From NCBI RefSeq assembly GCF_014925385.1, contig NZ_JACSDK010000001.1, positions 496,001-560,000 of the forward strand: a stretch of 64,000 bases of DNA. The letters are read 5' to 3'. The notes under the pieces were generated by a model. It was not told the origin of the DNA. It made no database searches and was given only the letters and a program-made list of their open reading frames with translations. Of this stretch, positions 33,456-42,922 are shown in pieces; positions within the stretch are counted from its first letter, which is position 1, and each line of letters starts with the position of its first letter. A program made the translations under genes and the position numbers. The stretch comes from Pelagibius marinus (GTDB lineage: Bacteria > Pseudomonadota > Alphaproteobacteria > Kiloniellales > Kiloniellaceae).

Positions 33456-34415
33456 ATGAAAGCCCTGATCAACGGCGCCTGGCATTCCCCGGTCGAGGAC
33501 CGCGCCGCCTACGACGCCGCCCGCGCCGCCCAGCCGGACGATCTTTTCCATCACTGGGTCAACGCCGATCCGGCGGCGGCCTTTCCCGCCGCGCGCGGGC
33601 GCTATCACCTCTACGTCTCCTACGCCTGCCCCTTCGCCCACCGCACCATCCTCTACCGCGCGCTGCTGGGCCTGGAAGAAGTGCTGCCGATGTGGGTGGC
33701 GCATCCGCGCTGGAGCGGCCCCGACGGCTGGACCTTCACGCCCGATCCCTGCTTTCCCGAGGTGACGACGGACGGCGCGAACGGGGTCAAGGCGCTGTGG
33801 CAGCTTTACGTGAAGGCGGCGCCGGACTTCACCGGCAAGGTGACGGTGCCGGTGCTGTGGGACAGCGAGACCCGGACCATCGTCAGCACGGAATCCGCCG
33901 ACATCATGCGCATGCTGGACCTCGGCTTCGCCGGCCTGCGCGAAAACGACACGACGTTCTATCCGGCGCGCCTGCGCGACGACATCGACGCCCTGGGCGG
34001 CTTCATCCGCCGCAAGGTGAACGGCGGCGTCTACAAGGCCGGCTTCGCCGCCGACCAGAGTTCATTCGACGCCGCGGTCGCGGAGTTCTTCGCCGCCCTG
34101 GACCACCTGGAAGGACTGTTCGACGACGGCCGGCCCTACCTGCTGGGCAAGTGCGCCACCGAGGCCGACTGGCTGCTGTTCCCGACGCTGGTGCGCCTGG
34201 ATGCGGTCTACGCCGGGGCCTTGAAGGTGAACCTCAAGAGCCTGTCGGACTATCCGAAGCTGCAGGCGCACACGCAGCGCCTCTACGACTGGCCCGGCGC
34301 CGCCGCGACGGTGAAGCTGAACCACGTGAAGCGCCACTACTACGACGACCTGGGCGTCACCAACCCCGCGCTGATCCCGCCGGGCCCCAAGACGCCGTTC
34401 GAGGCGGCGGCGTAA
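33456..34415 (+). CDS. Glutathione S-transferase, Xi class (glutathionyl-hydroquinone reductase)
   Basis: 319 aa. The Xi class (YqjG/EcM4) reduces glutathionyl-hydroquinones to hydroquinones, using a catalytic Cys. Here the active site is YACPFAHRTILYRALLGLEE (about residues 52-70). Other family marks are WVAHPRWSGPDGWTF, GKVTVPVLWD, IVSTESADIMRML, RRKVNGGVYKAGFA and the C-terminal DYPKLQAHTQRLYDWPG. Start ATG 33456 has GGGAGG upstream. Follows the DoxX gene and LysR regulator; whether it shares their regulation is unknown because a terminator intervenes. Confidence 0.92.
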   Translation: MKALINGAWHSPVEDRAAYDAARAAQPDDLFHHWVNADPAAAFPAARGRYHLYVSYACPFAHRTILYRALLGLEEVLPMWVAHPRWSGPDGWTFTPDPCFPEVTTDGANGVKALWQLYVKAAPDFTGKVTVPVLWDSETRTIVSTESADIMRMLDLGFAGLRENDTTFYPARLRDDIDALGGFIRRKVNGGVYKAGFAADQSSFDAAVAEFFAALDHLEGLFDDGRPYLLGKCATEADWLLFPTLVRLDAVYAGALKVNLKSLSDYPKLQAHTQRLYDWPGAAATVKLNHVKRHYYDDLGVTNPALIPPGPKTPFEAAA

Positions 34416-34423
34416 GGCGGACC

Positions 34424-34547
34424 GTTACCTCGCCCTTCGAGACGCGAACCGCGCGGTCCGCTCCTCAGGGTGAGGTAACTCCATGTCAGAAATTGACCTC
34501 ATGCTGAGGAGCGCGCGGCAGCGCGCGTCTCGAAGCACGAGGTCAAT
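34424..34547. repeat. Pair of inverted REP-like palindromic elements
   Basis: Element 1 (34424-34479) is bounded by GTTACCTC and GAGGTAAC; element 2 (34492-34547) by ATTGACCTC and GAGGTCAAT. Each contains the same core in opposite orientation, readable as CTTCGAGACGCG ... GCGCTCCTCAG, so the two form a head-to-head pair, like a bacterial interspersed mosaic element. Such palindromic repeats are common between alphaproteobacterial genes. They lie between the convergent ends of the glutathione transferase and lipoprotein genes, where they could end transcription from both sides. Confidence 0.8.
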
Positions 34548-34589
34548 CGCTCGTTGGGGCGCGGTTACTCGTCCAGGCGGCGAAGCCGC

Positions 34590-35078
34590 TTATCCGACGC
34601 GGCGCGCCGTCAGGGTGTAGATACGCGGTTCCGGATCGCTTTCGTGGGGCACCAGCCGGTAGCGGATCTCCAAAACCTTGGCATCTTCCGGCACTGAATA
34701 CTCGACGAGTGAGTAACCGAGGCCATCCGGTGTGAACTGGCCAAAAAGCAGGGAATCCGATCTGACTTTATAAATGAAGGTGCCGCCCTGTGCGGTGACC
34801 GGCTCTACGTTCAAATAATCCAGTAAGACGTATGAGGGTTTGCCGGCGACGAGGCGACCGTCGGCCAGAATCTCGACAACTTCGATTGCCCAGATTGGAT
34901 CGACGTAAAGCACGTCGCCGGGTTCCGTCAGCACCGGCAGCGGCAGGATCGTATCCTGGTAACCGAGCAAAGTCTCTGCGGTCGACAGGTCGTCGCCCGG
35001 AGACCCGCCCTCTTGAGCACTGGCACAAGCAGTCAGCAAGGCTATCAGTGCGATGACGGTGATGGTGAGGAATCTCAA
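34590..35078 (-). CDS. Putative lipoprotein, unknown function
   Basis: 162 aa. Signal peptide with lipobox: LIALLTACASAQ, cleavage before Cys at about residue 18. The mature protein begins with an acidic/Ser-rich linker and continues as a beta-rich domain (LLFGQFTPDGLGYSLVEYSV, VLEIRYRLVPHES, IYTLTARRV). No family recognised. Aspartate after the lipid-Cys is absent (Ala at +2), so outer-membrane sorting by Lol would be expected. Its codon use is less GC-biased than the neighbours (for example GAT, AAA, TTT frequent), hinting at recent acquisition or low expression. Confidence 0.75.
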   Translation of the reverse strand: MRFLTITVIALIALLTACASAQEGGSPGDDLSTAETLLGYQDTILPLPVLTEPGDVLYVDPIWAIEVVEILADGRLVAGKPSYVLLDYLNVEPVTAQGGTFIYKVRSDSLLFGQFTPDGLGYSLVEYSVPEDAKVLEIRYRLVPHESDPEPRIYTLTARRVG

Positions 35079-35161
35079 GGTGGGCGCCCCAAAGATGTCA
35101 GTGCCGATCTGGCATGACTACCTTGCATCAAAGGACGCCTGCGTCAAAGGCCGCGCTTGGC

Positions 35162-36112
35162 TTACTTGTTCTGATCCAGCCCCACCAGGGCGCGGGCGAA
35201 GTCGCGGGCGGTGAAGGGGCGGAAGTCCTCGGCGCCTTCACCGACGCCGATCACGTGGACCGGCAGGCCGAACTTCTCGGCCAGGGCGACGAGCACGCCG
35301 CCGCGCGCCGAGCCGTCCAGCTTGGTGACCACCAGGCCGGTGACCTCGACCAGCTCCTTGAAGGTGCCGACCTGGGTCAGGGCGTTCTGGCCGGTGGTGG
35401 CGTCGAGCACCAGCACCACGTGATGGGGCGCCTGGGGCTCGACCTTCTTGATGACGCGCGCGATCTTCTGCAGCTCGGCCATCAACTCGGCCTTGTTGTG
35501 CAGACGCCCGGCGGTGTCGATCAGCAGCAGGTCGTCGCCGGCGGCCTTGGCCTGCTCGACCGCCTCGAAGGCGAGGCCCGCCGCATCGGCGCCCTGCTTG
35601 CCGGCGACCACGGCGCAGCCGCTGCGCTCGCCCCAGATCTTCAATTGCTCGATGGCGGCGGCGCGGAAGGTGTCGCCGGCGGCCAGGCGCACGGACAATC
35701 CTTCGCGGCGGTAGTGGGTCGCCAGCTTGCCGATGGTGGTCGTCTTGCCCGAGCCGTTGACGCCGACCACGAGGACCACGTTGGGCTTCTTCGCCGGATC
35801 GAGCGCCAGGGGCCGGGCCACCGGCTCGAGGATGCCGGCAATGTCCTCGGCCAGGGCCTCGCGCACCTCCTCGGGATCGACGTCCTTGTCGAAGCGGGTC
35901 TTGGCCAGGTTGGCGGTCAGCCGCGCCGCCGTGGTCACGCCCAGGTCGGCGGTGATGAGCAGTTCTTCCAGCTCCTCCAGCGCCTGGTCGTCCAGCTTGC
36001 GCTTGGTGAAGATGCCGGAGATGCCGTCGCCCAGCTTGGAGGACGAACGGGTCAGCCCGGCTTTCAGGCGCTGGAACCAGCCGCCCTTTTTCTCTTGGGT
36101 GGTATCACTCAC
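35162..36112 (-). CDS. ftsY: Signal recognition particle receptor FtsY
   Basis: 316 aa GTPase that docks SRP-ribosome complexes at the membrane. Short N-terminal lead (no long acidic A domain), then the N domain (LDDQALEELEELLITADLG) and the G domain with GVNGSGKTTTIGKLA (G1), DTFRAAAIEQL, LLIDTAGR (G3) and TKLDGSARGGVL (G4/G5). GTG 36112 is the start and overlaps the mtaB stop in a GTGA, so translation is coupled. Its partner Ffh is at 40259. Last gene of the dapF-mtaB-ftsY operon. Confidence 0.96.
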   Translation of the reverse strand: MSDTTQEKKGGWFQRLKAGLTRSSSKLGDGISGIFTKRKLDDQALEELEELLITADLGVTTAARLTANLAKTRFDKDVDPEEVREALAEDIAGILEPVARPLALDPAKKPNVVLVVGVNGSGKTTTIGKLATHYRREGLSVRLAAGDTFRAAAIEQLKIWGERSGCAVVAGKQGADAAGLAFEAVEQAKAAGDDLLLIDTAGRLHNKAELMAELQKIARVIKKVEPQAPHHVVLVLDATTGQNALTQVGTFKELVEVTGLVVTKLDGSARGGVLVALAEKFGLPVHVIGVGEGAEDFRPFTARDFARALVGLDQNK

Positions 36113-37389
36113 GCTGCGGGGGACAGTTTCTGTTGCAGGGGAACCGCGAGCAGGTTGTCGCCCTCGCGCCCGGTAATGGTGACCTCGATGACGGCGCCGA
36201 TCTCGGCACTGTCCAGCAGCAGCGGCGCGAAGGTCTCGCTGCGGCCGAGGAAACGCCCGTCGGCTTCCTGCTTTTCGATGAGGACGGCGGCCGTCCGCCC
36301 GATCTGTGACTCGAGGAAGCGGTCCAGCGCCGCTTCGCCCGCCGCCCGCAGCCGCGCCGCGCGTTCCTTGCGCACGGCCATGGGCAGCTGCGGCATCTTT
36401 GCCGCCGGGGTGCCCTTGCGCGCCGAATAGGGAAAGACGTGCAGGTAGGTGAGCCCGCAGTCCTCGACCAGCTTCAGAGTGTTCGCGAACATCTCTTCCG
36501 TCTCGGTCGGGAAGCCGGCGATGAGGTCGGCGCCGAAGACCACGTCGGGACGCAGCGCCCGCAGCTCTTCGCAAAGCGCCACGGCTTCGGCGCGCGAATG
36601 GCGGCGCTTCATGCGCTTCAGGATCATGTCGTCGCCGGCCTGCAGCGAGAGGTGCAGGTGCGGCATGAGGCGCGGCTCCTCGGCGACCAGGCGCTTGAGG
36701 TCCGGGTCCAGCTCGATGGCGTCGATCGAGGAGAGGCGCAGGCGCTTCAGCCCCGGCACCTGGGCCAGCAGGCGGCGGACCATCTGGCCAAGCTTCGGGG
36801 TGCCCGGCAGGTCGCCGCCGTAGGAGGTGACGTCGACGCCGGTCAGCACCACCTCGGCGGTGCCCTGGTCGACGAGATTGCGCACCTGGCGCACCACCTC
36901 GCCCAGCGGCACCGAGCGGCTGTTGCCGCGCCCGTAGGGGATGATGCAGAAGGTGCAGCGGTGGTCGCAGCCCTGCTGCACCTGCACGAAGGCGCGGGTG
37001 CGCTCGGCGAAGCCGTCGATCAGCTGCGGCGCCGTCTCGGTGACGGCCATGATGTCGTTGACCGCGACGCGCGGGGCGTCTTCCTCGAGGAAGCTTTCGG
37101 CCTTCAGCTTTTCCTCGTTGCCGATGACCCGGTCGACTTCCGTCATGGCGGCGAAGCCCGCGGGGTCGATCTGCGCGGCGCAGCCGGTGACGATGATGCG
37201 CGCTTCCGGGTTTTCGCGCCTTGCCTTGCGGATCGCCTGGCGCGCCTGGCGCTCGGCCTCGCCGGTCACGGCGCAGGTGTTCACGATGATCGCGTCGGTG
37301 AGGCCCGCCGCCTCGGCGTGGCCGCGCATGACCTCCGACTCATAGGCGTTGAGGCGGCAGCCGAAAGTGAGGATGCGGGGCGAAGTCAC
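36109..37389 (-). CDS. mtaB: tRNA t6A37 methylthiotransferase MtaB
   Basis: 426 aa radical-SAM enzyme that adds a methylthio group to t6A at position 37 of ANN-decoding tRNAs. N-terminal MTTase domain begins [14 protein letters not shown], with further cysteines in [18 protein letters not shown] and VTGCAAQ for the second cluster. Radical-SAM cluster is [16 protein letters not shown] (about residue 145). [14 protein letters not shown] and [17 protein letters not shown] follow; a C-terminal TRAM-like region is present. GTG start at 37389 overlaps the dapF stop as GTGA; its own stop overlaps ftsY the same way. Confidence 0.96.
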   Translation of the reverse strand: MTSPRILTFGCRLNAYESEVMRGHAEAAGLTDAIIVNTCAVTGEAERQARQAIRKARRENPEARIIVTGCAAQIDPAGFAAMTEVDRVIGNEEKLKAESFLEEDAPRVAVNDIMAVTETAPQLIDGFAERTRAFVQVQQGCDHRCTFCIIPYGRGNSRSVPLGEVVRQVRNLVDQGTAEVVLTGVDVTSYGGDLPGTPKLGQMVRRLLAQVPGLKRLRLSSIDAIELDPDLKRLVAEEPRLMPHLHLSLQAGDDMILKRMKRRHSRAEAVALCEELRALRPDVVFGADLIAGFPTETEEMFANTLKLVEDCGLTYLHVFPYSARKGTPAAKMPQLPMAVRKERAARLRAAGEAALDRFLESQIGRTAAVLIEKQEADGRFLGRSETFAPLLLDSAEIGAVIEVTITGREGDNLLAVPLQQKLSPAA

Positions 37390-38219
37390 GCCGAGAACTC
37401 CCCGTTCAGCACGCCGTGAAAGGAGGTCGCCACCGGCCCGGTCATCTCCACGTGGCCGTTCTCCAGCCAGTGGACGCTGAGCGGCCCGCCGGTCAGCACC
37501 ACTTCCACCTTGCGGCCGGTGAGCCCGCGGCGCGCGGCGGCCACGGCGGCGGCGCAGGCGCCGGTGCCGCAGGCGCGGGTCTCGCCGACGCCGCGCTCCC
37601 AGACGCGCAGGCGCAGCCTGTTCTCTCCGATGACTTCGGCGGCGCCGATGTTGGCGCGCTCGGGGAAGAGGGGATGGTGCTCCAGGGCCGGGCCCAGTTC
37701 CGCCAGCGGCAGCTTCTCCACGTCCTCGACGAAGAAGACCGCGTGGGGGTTCCCCATGTTGACGCCCACCGGGTCGGCTAGGGGGCCGTTGTCGATGCCC
37801 AGGTGCAGGGTGTCGCGTTCTTCGGCCAGGGGAATGTCCTGCCAGCCGAGCCGCGCCTCGCCCATGTCCACCGTGACCCGCCCCGCGCCGGCCGCCTTGG
37901 CCCGCAGCAGGCCGGCAGAGGTCTCGATGGTGATCGCCTCGCGCCCCAGCTCGCCCATGACCAGGGCGGCGACGCAGCGCGTGCCGTTCCCGCAGGCCCC
38001 GACCTCGCCGCCGTCGTGATTGCGGATACGCATGAAGACGTCGGCGCCGGCGCCCGTCGGCGGCTCCAGGATGAGAAGCTGGTCGCAGCCCACGCCTTCG
38101 CGCCGGTCGGCGATGGCCTGGGCCAAAGCGTCCGTCAGCGGAAAGGGCTCGGTCCGGGCGTCCACGACCACGAAGTCGTTGCCCAGCCCGTGCATCTTGA
38201 TGAAGGGGCGGCTGCTCAT
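37386..38219 (-). CDS. dapF: Diaminopimelate epimerase
   Basis: 277 aa. Interconverts LL- and meso-diaminopimelate for lysine and peptidoglycan synthesis. Both catalytic cysteines are in place: [14 protein letters not shown] and [11 protein letters not shown]. The N-terminal [15 protein letters not shown] and central [15 protein letters not shown] are also diagnostic. ATG 38219 is the family start. First gene of the operon with mtaB and ftsY, an order common in alphaproteobacteria. With asd at 52362 it supplies the same pathway. Confidence 0.97.
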   Translation of the reverse strand: MSSRPFIKMHGLGNDFVVVDARTEPFPLTDALAQAIADRREGVGCDQLLILEPPTGAGADVFMRIRNHDGGEVGACGNGTRCVAALVMGELGREAITIETSAGLLRAKAAGAGRVTVDMGEARLGWQDIPLAEERDTLHLGIDNGPLADPVGVNMGNPHAVFFVEDVEKLPLAELGPALEHHPLFPERANIGAAEVIGENRLRLRVWERGVGETRACGTGACAAAVAAARRGLTGRKVEVVLTGGPLSVHWLENGHVEMTGPVATSFHGVLNGEFSA

Positions 38220-38399
38220 AGCGGGGTTATATGGCCGCGGGGGCCGATAAGTCCAGGGAGACCGGCGCGGGGCTGCCCTGTGCGCCTTGCCCCAAAACCG
38301 CCACGGTCCCGCCCTCATGCGGCGCTTTTTTGCCCCCAGGATGACGTTCTGCGCGCGGGCAGGGGGTCCGCGCCCCGACCCCTGGGGGAAAACGCGATC

Positions 38400-39254
38400 A
38401 TGAAACGTCTGATTTCGCTGGCCCTGACGGCCGGCCTCACCGTCCTGCTGGCGGCCTGCGGCAACACTGTCCAGACCACCTCCGGCAGCCGCTACCTGGA
38501 AGGCTACGGCAGCGCCTCTGCGCCGGCGGCCGCTTCGCAACCCGGCGCCGCGCCCGCCGCCTATTCCGGGCCCGCCGGGACCGTGGACGCCGAGATCGCC
38601 GCCGCGGCGAACATCGAGCCGCAGCTGCGCTTTCCCGCCCGCCTCGGCCTGGCGCGCATCGACCACGGCGGCCTGGTGCCCGTTCCCGCCGCCGAGGCGG
38701 CAGCCTGGCAAGGCCTGGCCGAGAGTCTGGGCAGCGGCTACGGCGAGTTCGTGCCGATCTCACCGCTGATCGCCGCCCTGGCCACGCCGGACGAGCGGGC
38801 GGTCGTGGGGCATGACGGAACCCGGACCTACCGCAGCGGCCTGTCGGAGACAGTGCGGCGTATCCGCCTCGGCGCGGCGCGCCTGCACGTCGATGCGGTG
38901 CTGATTTACGAGACCTTCGGACGCTCGGAGGAGAGCAGCAACCCGCTGGGGCTGACCAAGCTGGCCCTCATCGGCTTCTTCCTGCCGACCGAGAACGTCG
39001 AGGCCGAGGGCTTTGCCCAGGCGGTCCTGGTCGACGTGCGCAACGGCTACACCTACGGCACCGCCTCGGCCGTCGCGGAGAAGCCGAGCCACCGCCTGAC
39101 GACCGTCAGCGACAGCTACGACGCCCATGACTCGGCGCGCCGCGAGGCAGAGGCCCGCGCCGTCGCCGCGCTCACCGGCGAGGTGGAGGTCATGGTCCGC
39201 GACCTGCGCCTGGCGCTGGCCGAACAGAGAGCGGCACCGCAGAACACGCAATAG
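38400..39254 (+). CDS. Putative lipoprotein, unknown function
   Basis: 284 aa. Lipoprotein signal peptide [20 protein letters not shown] with cleavage before Cys 20; Gly at +2. A low-complexity Ala/Ser/Pro linker (residues ~30-60) is followed by a globular domain with [55 protein letters not shown] and a final helix of the type [19 protein letters not shown]. Members of this kind occur as envelope lipoproteins but I know no function. GGGGGAA precedes ATG 38400. Stop is followed by a 12-nt tandem repeat GAACACGCAATA. Divergent from dapF. Confidence 0.78.
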   Translation: MKRLISLALTAGLTVLLAACGNTVQTTSGSRYLEGYGSASAPAAASQPGAAPAAYSGPAGTVDAEIAAAANIEPQLRFPARLGLARIDHGGLVPVPAAEAAAWQGLAESLGSGYGEFVPISPLIAALATPDERAVVGHDGTRTYRSGLSETVRRIRLGAARLHVDAVLIYETFGRSEESSNPLGLTKLALIGFFLPTENVEAEGFAQAVLVDVRNGYTYGTASAVAEKPSHRLTTVSDSYDAHDSARREAEARAVAALTGEVEVMVRDLRLALAEQRAAPQNTQ

Positions 39255-39676
39255 AACACGCAATAGAGTGCAGCGGGCAGGGGCCGGGGCGGCCCGCTGC
39301 CTGCCGCACATTGCGCCCGGCATGGTGTCCTAACGGAAAAGTTGTTCCCGGCGCGGGCTGCTCTACGGAAGCGATTCACGGGAGAATTTGGGGCTTTTGC
39401 TCCATCAAGGGGCAATAAAGTGGCCTTATCCTTTTGGATTAGCGGGTAAAAATCGTGTGATTCATGTTGATTTCCGGCGCTAGTCAATCTAGGTGTTAAC
39501 GCGGTGACGGACATGGAAGGTCAGAAGCCGCAGGCTCGGTACATCGCTTAAGGCTCTTGGCCTACCCCGGTGAACTTCCGTCCCTGAGTCTTCCCCGACA
39601 TCCTTGTGCCTTCACCCGGCCCGGGCGGCAATGTCCCGGGACGTACTACGTTGAAGTTCGAAGGAAGACCCAGACC
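39255..39676 (+). promoter_or_regulatory. Promoter region and long 5' leader of the cold-shock gene
   Basis: About 420 nt without a gene. 39380-39520 is notably A/T-rich and likely holds the promoter; candidate elements such as TTGATT (39467) exist but cannot be fixed. The segment 39550-39676 would be transcribed as a leader. Cold-shock genes of this family usually have long structured leaders that control translation by temperature; whether this one does is inference. Confidence 0.4.
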
Positions 39677-39883
39677 ATGATCACGGGAACCGTGAAGTTT
39701 TTTAACACCACCAAGGGCTTTGGTTTCATCGCGCCCGAGGACGGCTCCAAGGACGTTTTCGTCCACATCTCCGCCGTCGAGCGTTCGGGCATGGGCCCGC
39801 TGGTCGAAGGCCAGAAGGTGAGCTTCGAAGTCCAGGCCGACCCGCGCGGCCCCAAGGCGGTGAACATCCAGGCCGCTGACTAA
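39677..39883 (+). CDS. Cold-shock protein (CspA family)
   Basis: 68 aa single OB-fold RNA chaperone. RNP1 is [10 protein letters not shown] and RNP2 is VFVHISAVE, both intact. The start is ATG 39677 (MITGTVKFF), with AAGGAAG nine bases upstream; a longer frame upstream is not family-like. It has its own terminator at 39929, so it is a single-gene unit. Likely binds single-stranded RNA to keep it unfolded on cooling or in stationary phase. Confidence 0.96.
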   Translation: MITGTVKFFNTTKGFGFIAPEDGSKDVFVHISAVERSGMGPLVEGQKVSFEVQADPRGPKAVNIQAAD

Positions 39884-39928
39884 GCTCCAGAGCCGAAAGT
39901 CCCGAAAAGACCGAAAAGCTTTTCGATC

Positions 39929-39961
39929 CGGCCGCCCAGGTAAGGGCGGCCGTTTTCGTTT
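39929..39961 (+). terminator. Rho-independent terminator of the cold-shock gene
   Basis: Perfect 9-bp stem CGGCCGCCC (39929-39937) with GGGCGGCCG (39944-39952), 6-nt loop, then TTTTCGTTT. The right arm and T-tract are the beginning of a 48-bp tandem repeat that continues to 40063. Confidence 0.85.
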
Positions 39962-40063
39962 CCGGGGCCTGCGCCCCGGCGGGCCAGGCAAGGGCGGCCG
40001 TTTTCGTTTCCGGGGCCTGCGCCCCGGCGGGCTAGGCAAGGGCGGCCGTTTTCGTTTCCGGGG
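39942..40063. repeat. 48-bp tandem repeat, about 2.5 copies, containing terminator right arm
   Basis: Units start at 39942, 39990 and 40038, period 48. Each begins AAGGGCGGCCGTTTTCG; the first two contain the further palindrome CCGGGGC-CTGC-GCCCCGG and differ at only one position that I can see (GGGCCAGG against GGGCTAGG). The third copy stops after the CCGGGG. The repeat multiplies the terminator's T-tract side and adds extra hairpins between the cold-shock gene and ffh. Confidence 0.9.
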
Positions 40064-40258
40064 ATCCGGGTTTTAGCCGGATTCCCGGGCTTGACCTGGG
40101 CCGCCCGGCCCCTTAAGTTCCGCGCCATTCAGGCCAAGGTGACTTGACCGGCTCAAAGCCCCATATGCTTGGGGCGGCCCCGCCAGTCCGCGAGATTCGC
40201 GCACTGGCGCGAAGCGCGTTTGCCTGCTGAAGAAAGAGATTAGGACCGATCCGACCCG

Positions 40259-41626
40259 ATGTTCGATAGCCTTCAAGAACGGCTTTCAGGCGTCCTCGAC
40301 AAGCTGACGCGCCGCGGCGCGCTCAGCGAGGCGGACGTCACGGCCGCCCTGCGCGAGGTGCGCGTGGCCCTGCTGGAGGCCGACGTCGCCCTGCCGGTGG
40401 TGAAGGACTTCGTCGAGGGCGTGCGCGAGAAGGCGGTCGGCCAGGAGGTCCTGCGCTCGGTCACCCCGGGCCAGATGGTGGTCAAGATCGTCCACGACCA
40501 CCTGGTCGAGACCCTGGGCAGCGAGAGCGTCGGCATCGACCTGCGCGCCACCCCGCCGGTCGGCATCATGCTGGTCGGCCTGCAAGGCTCCGGTAAGACC
40601 ACCAGCTGCGCCAAGATCGCCAAGCGCCTGCAGGAGCGTGAGAAGAAGAAGGTCCTCATGGCCTCCCTCGACGTGCGCCGCCCGGCCGCGCAGGAGCAGC
40701 TGAAGGTGCTGGGCGAGCAGGCCCTGGTCGCCACCCTGCCCATCGTGCCCGGCGAGCCGCCGGTGGCCATCGCCAGGCGCGCCATGCAGACCGGCGCCCT
40801 GGAAGGCTACGACGTGGTCATGCTGGACACCGCCGGGCGCCTGGCCATCGACGAGGAGCTGATGGCCGAGGTGGCGGCGGTGCGCGATGCCGCCAAGCCG
40901 CACGAGAGCCTGCTGGTCGCCGACGCGATGACGGGCCAGGACGCGGTCACCGTGGCCAGCGCCTTCAAGGAGCGGGTCGACCTCACGGGTATCGTGCTGA
41001 CCCGCGTCGACGGCGACGCGCGCGGCGGCGCGGCGCTGTCCATGCGCGCGGTCACCGGCTGCCCCATCAAGCTGATCGGTGTCGGCGAAAAGCTCGACGC
41101 CCTGGAGGGCTTCCACCCGGACCGCGTGGCCTCGCGCATCCTCGGCATGGGCGACGTGGTCTCACTGGTCGAGAAGGCGGCCGAGACCATCGAGGCCGAA
41201 GAAGCCGAGAAGCTGGCCAAGAAGCTGCAGAAGGGCACCTTCGACCTGGACGACTTCGCCAAGCAGCTGCAGCAGATGCAGAAGATGGGCGGCCTCTCCA
41301 GCATGATGGGCATGCTGCCGGGCATGAACTCGGCGCAGATGCAGCAGATCAAGAACGCCAAGCTGGACGACGGCATGGTCAAGCGTCAGCTGGCGGTGCT
41401 GTCCTCCATGACACCCAAGGAGCGCCAGAAGCCGGAGATCATCAAGGCCTCGCGCAAGCAGCGCATCGCCGCCGGCTCGGGCACCACGGTGCAGGAAGTG
41501 AACAAGCTGCTGAAGCAGCACAAGGATGCGACCCGCGTGATGAAGCGGGTCCAGAAGATGGGCAAGAAGGGCATGATGCGCGGCGGGCTTGGCGGCCTGA
41601 TGGGCGGCGGAAATCCCTTCGGTTGA
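40259..41626 (+). CDS. ffh: Signal recognition particle protein Ffh
   Basis: 455 aa GTPase of the SRP; binds signal sequences and the 4.5S RNA and delivers ribosomes to FtsY. N domain, then G domain with GLQGSGKTTSCAKIA, DVRRPAAQEQL, DTAGRLAIDEELM and TRVDGDARGGAAL, then the methionine-rich M domain (GGLSSMMGMLPGM, GTTVQEVNKLLKQH, MMRGGLGGLMGGG). Head of a ribosome/tRNA-modification cluster ffh-rpsP-rimM-trmD-rplS. I found no 4.5S RNA gene in the window. Confidence 0.98.
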   Translation: MFDSLQERLSGVLDKLTRRGALSEADVTAALREVRVALLEADVALPVVKDFVEGVREKAVGQEVLRSVTPGQMVVKIVHDHLVETLGSESVGIDLRATPPVGIMLVGLQGSGKTTSCAKIAKRLQEREKKKVLMASLDVRRPAAQEQLKVLGEQALVATLPIVPGEPPVAIARRAMQTGALEGYDVVMLDTAGRLAIDEELMAEVAAVRDAAKPHESLLVADAMTGQDAVTVASAFKERVDLTGIVLTRVDGDARGGAALSMRAVTGCPIKLIGVGEKLDALEGFHPDRVASRILGMGDVVSLVEKAAETIEAEEAEKLAKKLQKGTFDLDDFAKQLQQMQKMGGLSSMMGMLPGMNSAQMQQIKNAKLDDGMVKRQLAVLSSMTPKERQKPEIIKASRKQRIAAGSGTTVQEVNKLLKQHKDATRVMKRVQKMGKKGMMRGGLGGLMGGGNPFG

Positions 41627-41685
41627 TGCCTGAAAATTTCTCACGAAACACAAAGTCGATCCGACCAGAAAGCGAGTAACAGAGA

Positions 41686-42165
41686 ATGTCCCTGAAGATC
41701 CGTTTGTCCCGCGGCGGCGCCAAGAAGCGCCCCTACTACCGCATCGTCGTCGCCGACTCGCGCAGCCCGCGCGACGGCCGCTTCATCGAGCGCATCGGTT
41801 CCTACAACCCGATGCTGGCCAAGGACCACCCGGACCGCATCGTGCTGAACACCGAGCGCGCCAAGCACTGGCTGTCGGTCGGCGCCACGCCGAGCGACCG
41901 CGTGACCCGCTTCCTGGCTGCCGCCGACCTGGGTCCGGCGCGCCGCGTGCCGAAGCAGACCAAGAAGCACCTGCCGGGCCAGAAGGCGCAGGAGCGTGCG
42001 GCCGAGGCCGAAGAGGCCAAGAAGGCGGCCGAGGAAGCCGCCAAGGCCGAGGCCGAGGCGCCGGCTGAAGAGGCGCCCGCCGAGGAAGCCCCCGCCGAGG
42101 AAGCTGCCGCGGAAGAGGCCCCGGCTGAGGAAGCCGCGGCTGAAGAGGAAGCCAAGGCCGAGTAA
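41686..42165 (+). CDS. rpsP: 30S ribosomal protein S16 with extended acidic tail
   Basis: 159 aa. Residues 1-~85 are canonical S16 ([49 protein letters not shown]). The remaining ~70 residues go beyond most bacterial S16 proteins: a basic link, then a Glu/Ala-rich tail of AEEAPAEEA-type repeats ending EEEAKAE. Alphaproteobacterial S16 tails of this kind occur; the function is unknown. ATG 41686, 59 nt after ffh. Confidence 0.97.
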   Translation: MSLKIRLSRGGAKKRPYYRIVVADSRSPRDGRFIERIGSYNPMLAKDHPDRIVLNTERAKHWLSVGATPSDRVTRFLAAADLGPARRVPKQTKKHLPGQKAQERAAEAEEAKKAAEEAAKAEAEAPAEEAPAEEAPAEEAAAEEAPAEEAAAEEEAKAE

Positions 42166-42191
42166 CGGCCGGCCTCCGGAGGCGCTGCCCC

Positions 42192-42752
42192 ATGGTCGAA
42201 GGCCCTGCGTCGAGAGACTGGGTTTGCCTCGGGGTCATGGTCGGCGCGCACGGCGTGCGCGGCCTGGTGAAGGTGAAGTCCTTCACCGAAACCCCCGCGG
42301 ACGTGGCGGCCTACGGCCCGGTCAGCGACAAGAGCGGCAGGCGCCGCTGGACGCTGCAGGTGACCGGCCCGGCCCCCGGCAAGCGCGACGTGGTGCTGGC
42401 GAAGCTCGAGGGCGTGAGCGACCGCGACGCGGCCCAGGCCCTGCATGGCACCGAGCTCTATGTCGCGCGCTCGGCCCTGCCGGCGCTGGCGGAAGAGGAG
42501 ACCTTCTACCACGCCGACCTGATCGGCCTCAGGGTCGAGGACCCGGAAGGCCGGGAACTGGGCAAGGTGGCGGCGGTGGAGAACTACGGCGCCGGCGACT
42601 TCCTGGAGGTCGAGCGGCCGGACGGGAAGCTGCTGCTGCTGGCCTTTACCCGGGCCGTGGTGCCGGAGGTCGATGTCGCCGGCGGGCGCCTGGTGGCGCT
42701 GCCGCCGGCGGAGATCGAGGTGCCGCCGGAAGGGGCGCGGCCGGAAGACTAG
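42192..42752 (+). CDS. rimM: Ribosome maturation factor RimM
   Basis: 186 aa. Assists 16S rRNA 3'-domain/S19 assembly in the 30S head. N-terminal barrel starts with CLGVMVGAHGVRGLVKVKSFTE; the linker has LHGTELYVARSALP; the PRC-barrel part shows FYHADLIGLRVEDPEGRELG and GAGDFLEVERPDGKLLLLAF. The C-terminus ends in a short charged tail. Lies 26 nt after rpsP, same operon order as in most proteobacteria. Confidence 0.96.
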   Translation: MVEGPASRDWVCLGVMVGAHGVRGLVKVKSFTETPADVAAYGPVSDKSGRRRWTLQVTGPAPGKRDVVLAKLEGVSDRDAAQALHGTELYVARSALPALAEEETFYHADLIGLRVEDPEGRELGKVAAVENYGAGDFLEVERPDGKLLLLAFTRAVVPEVDVAGGRLVALPPAEIEVPPEGARPED

Positions 42753-42922
42753 GGGTGGGCGATATTTAACTCACTAGGGGTTAATTTCGCCGGCCGAAAA
42801 GTGCCCTGTGGGGCCGTGGAAAGGCTGGACAAACCTTGTCCCGGGCGTCATAAAGCGCGGCTTCGGCGGTGCTTGGCGCCAGCCGGGAGATTGTCGGGCC
42901 GGAAGAGTGGTTGCGAGGTCCC

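Noticed and set aside
34424-34547. CRISPR array
   Set aside because: Only two inverted palindromes, no spacer-repeat periodicity and no cas genes.
39942-40063. CRISPR array or minisatellite coding repeat
   Set aside because: The 48-bp unit repeats without unique spacers and contains terminator sequence; no frame is open through it.
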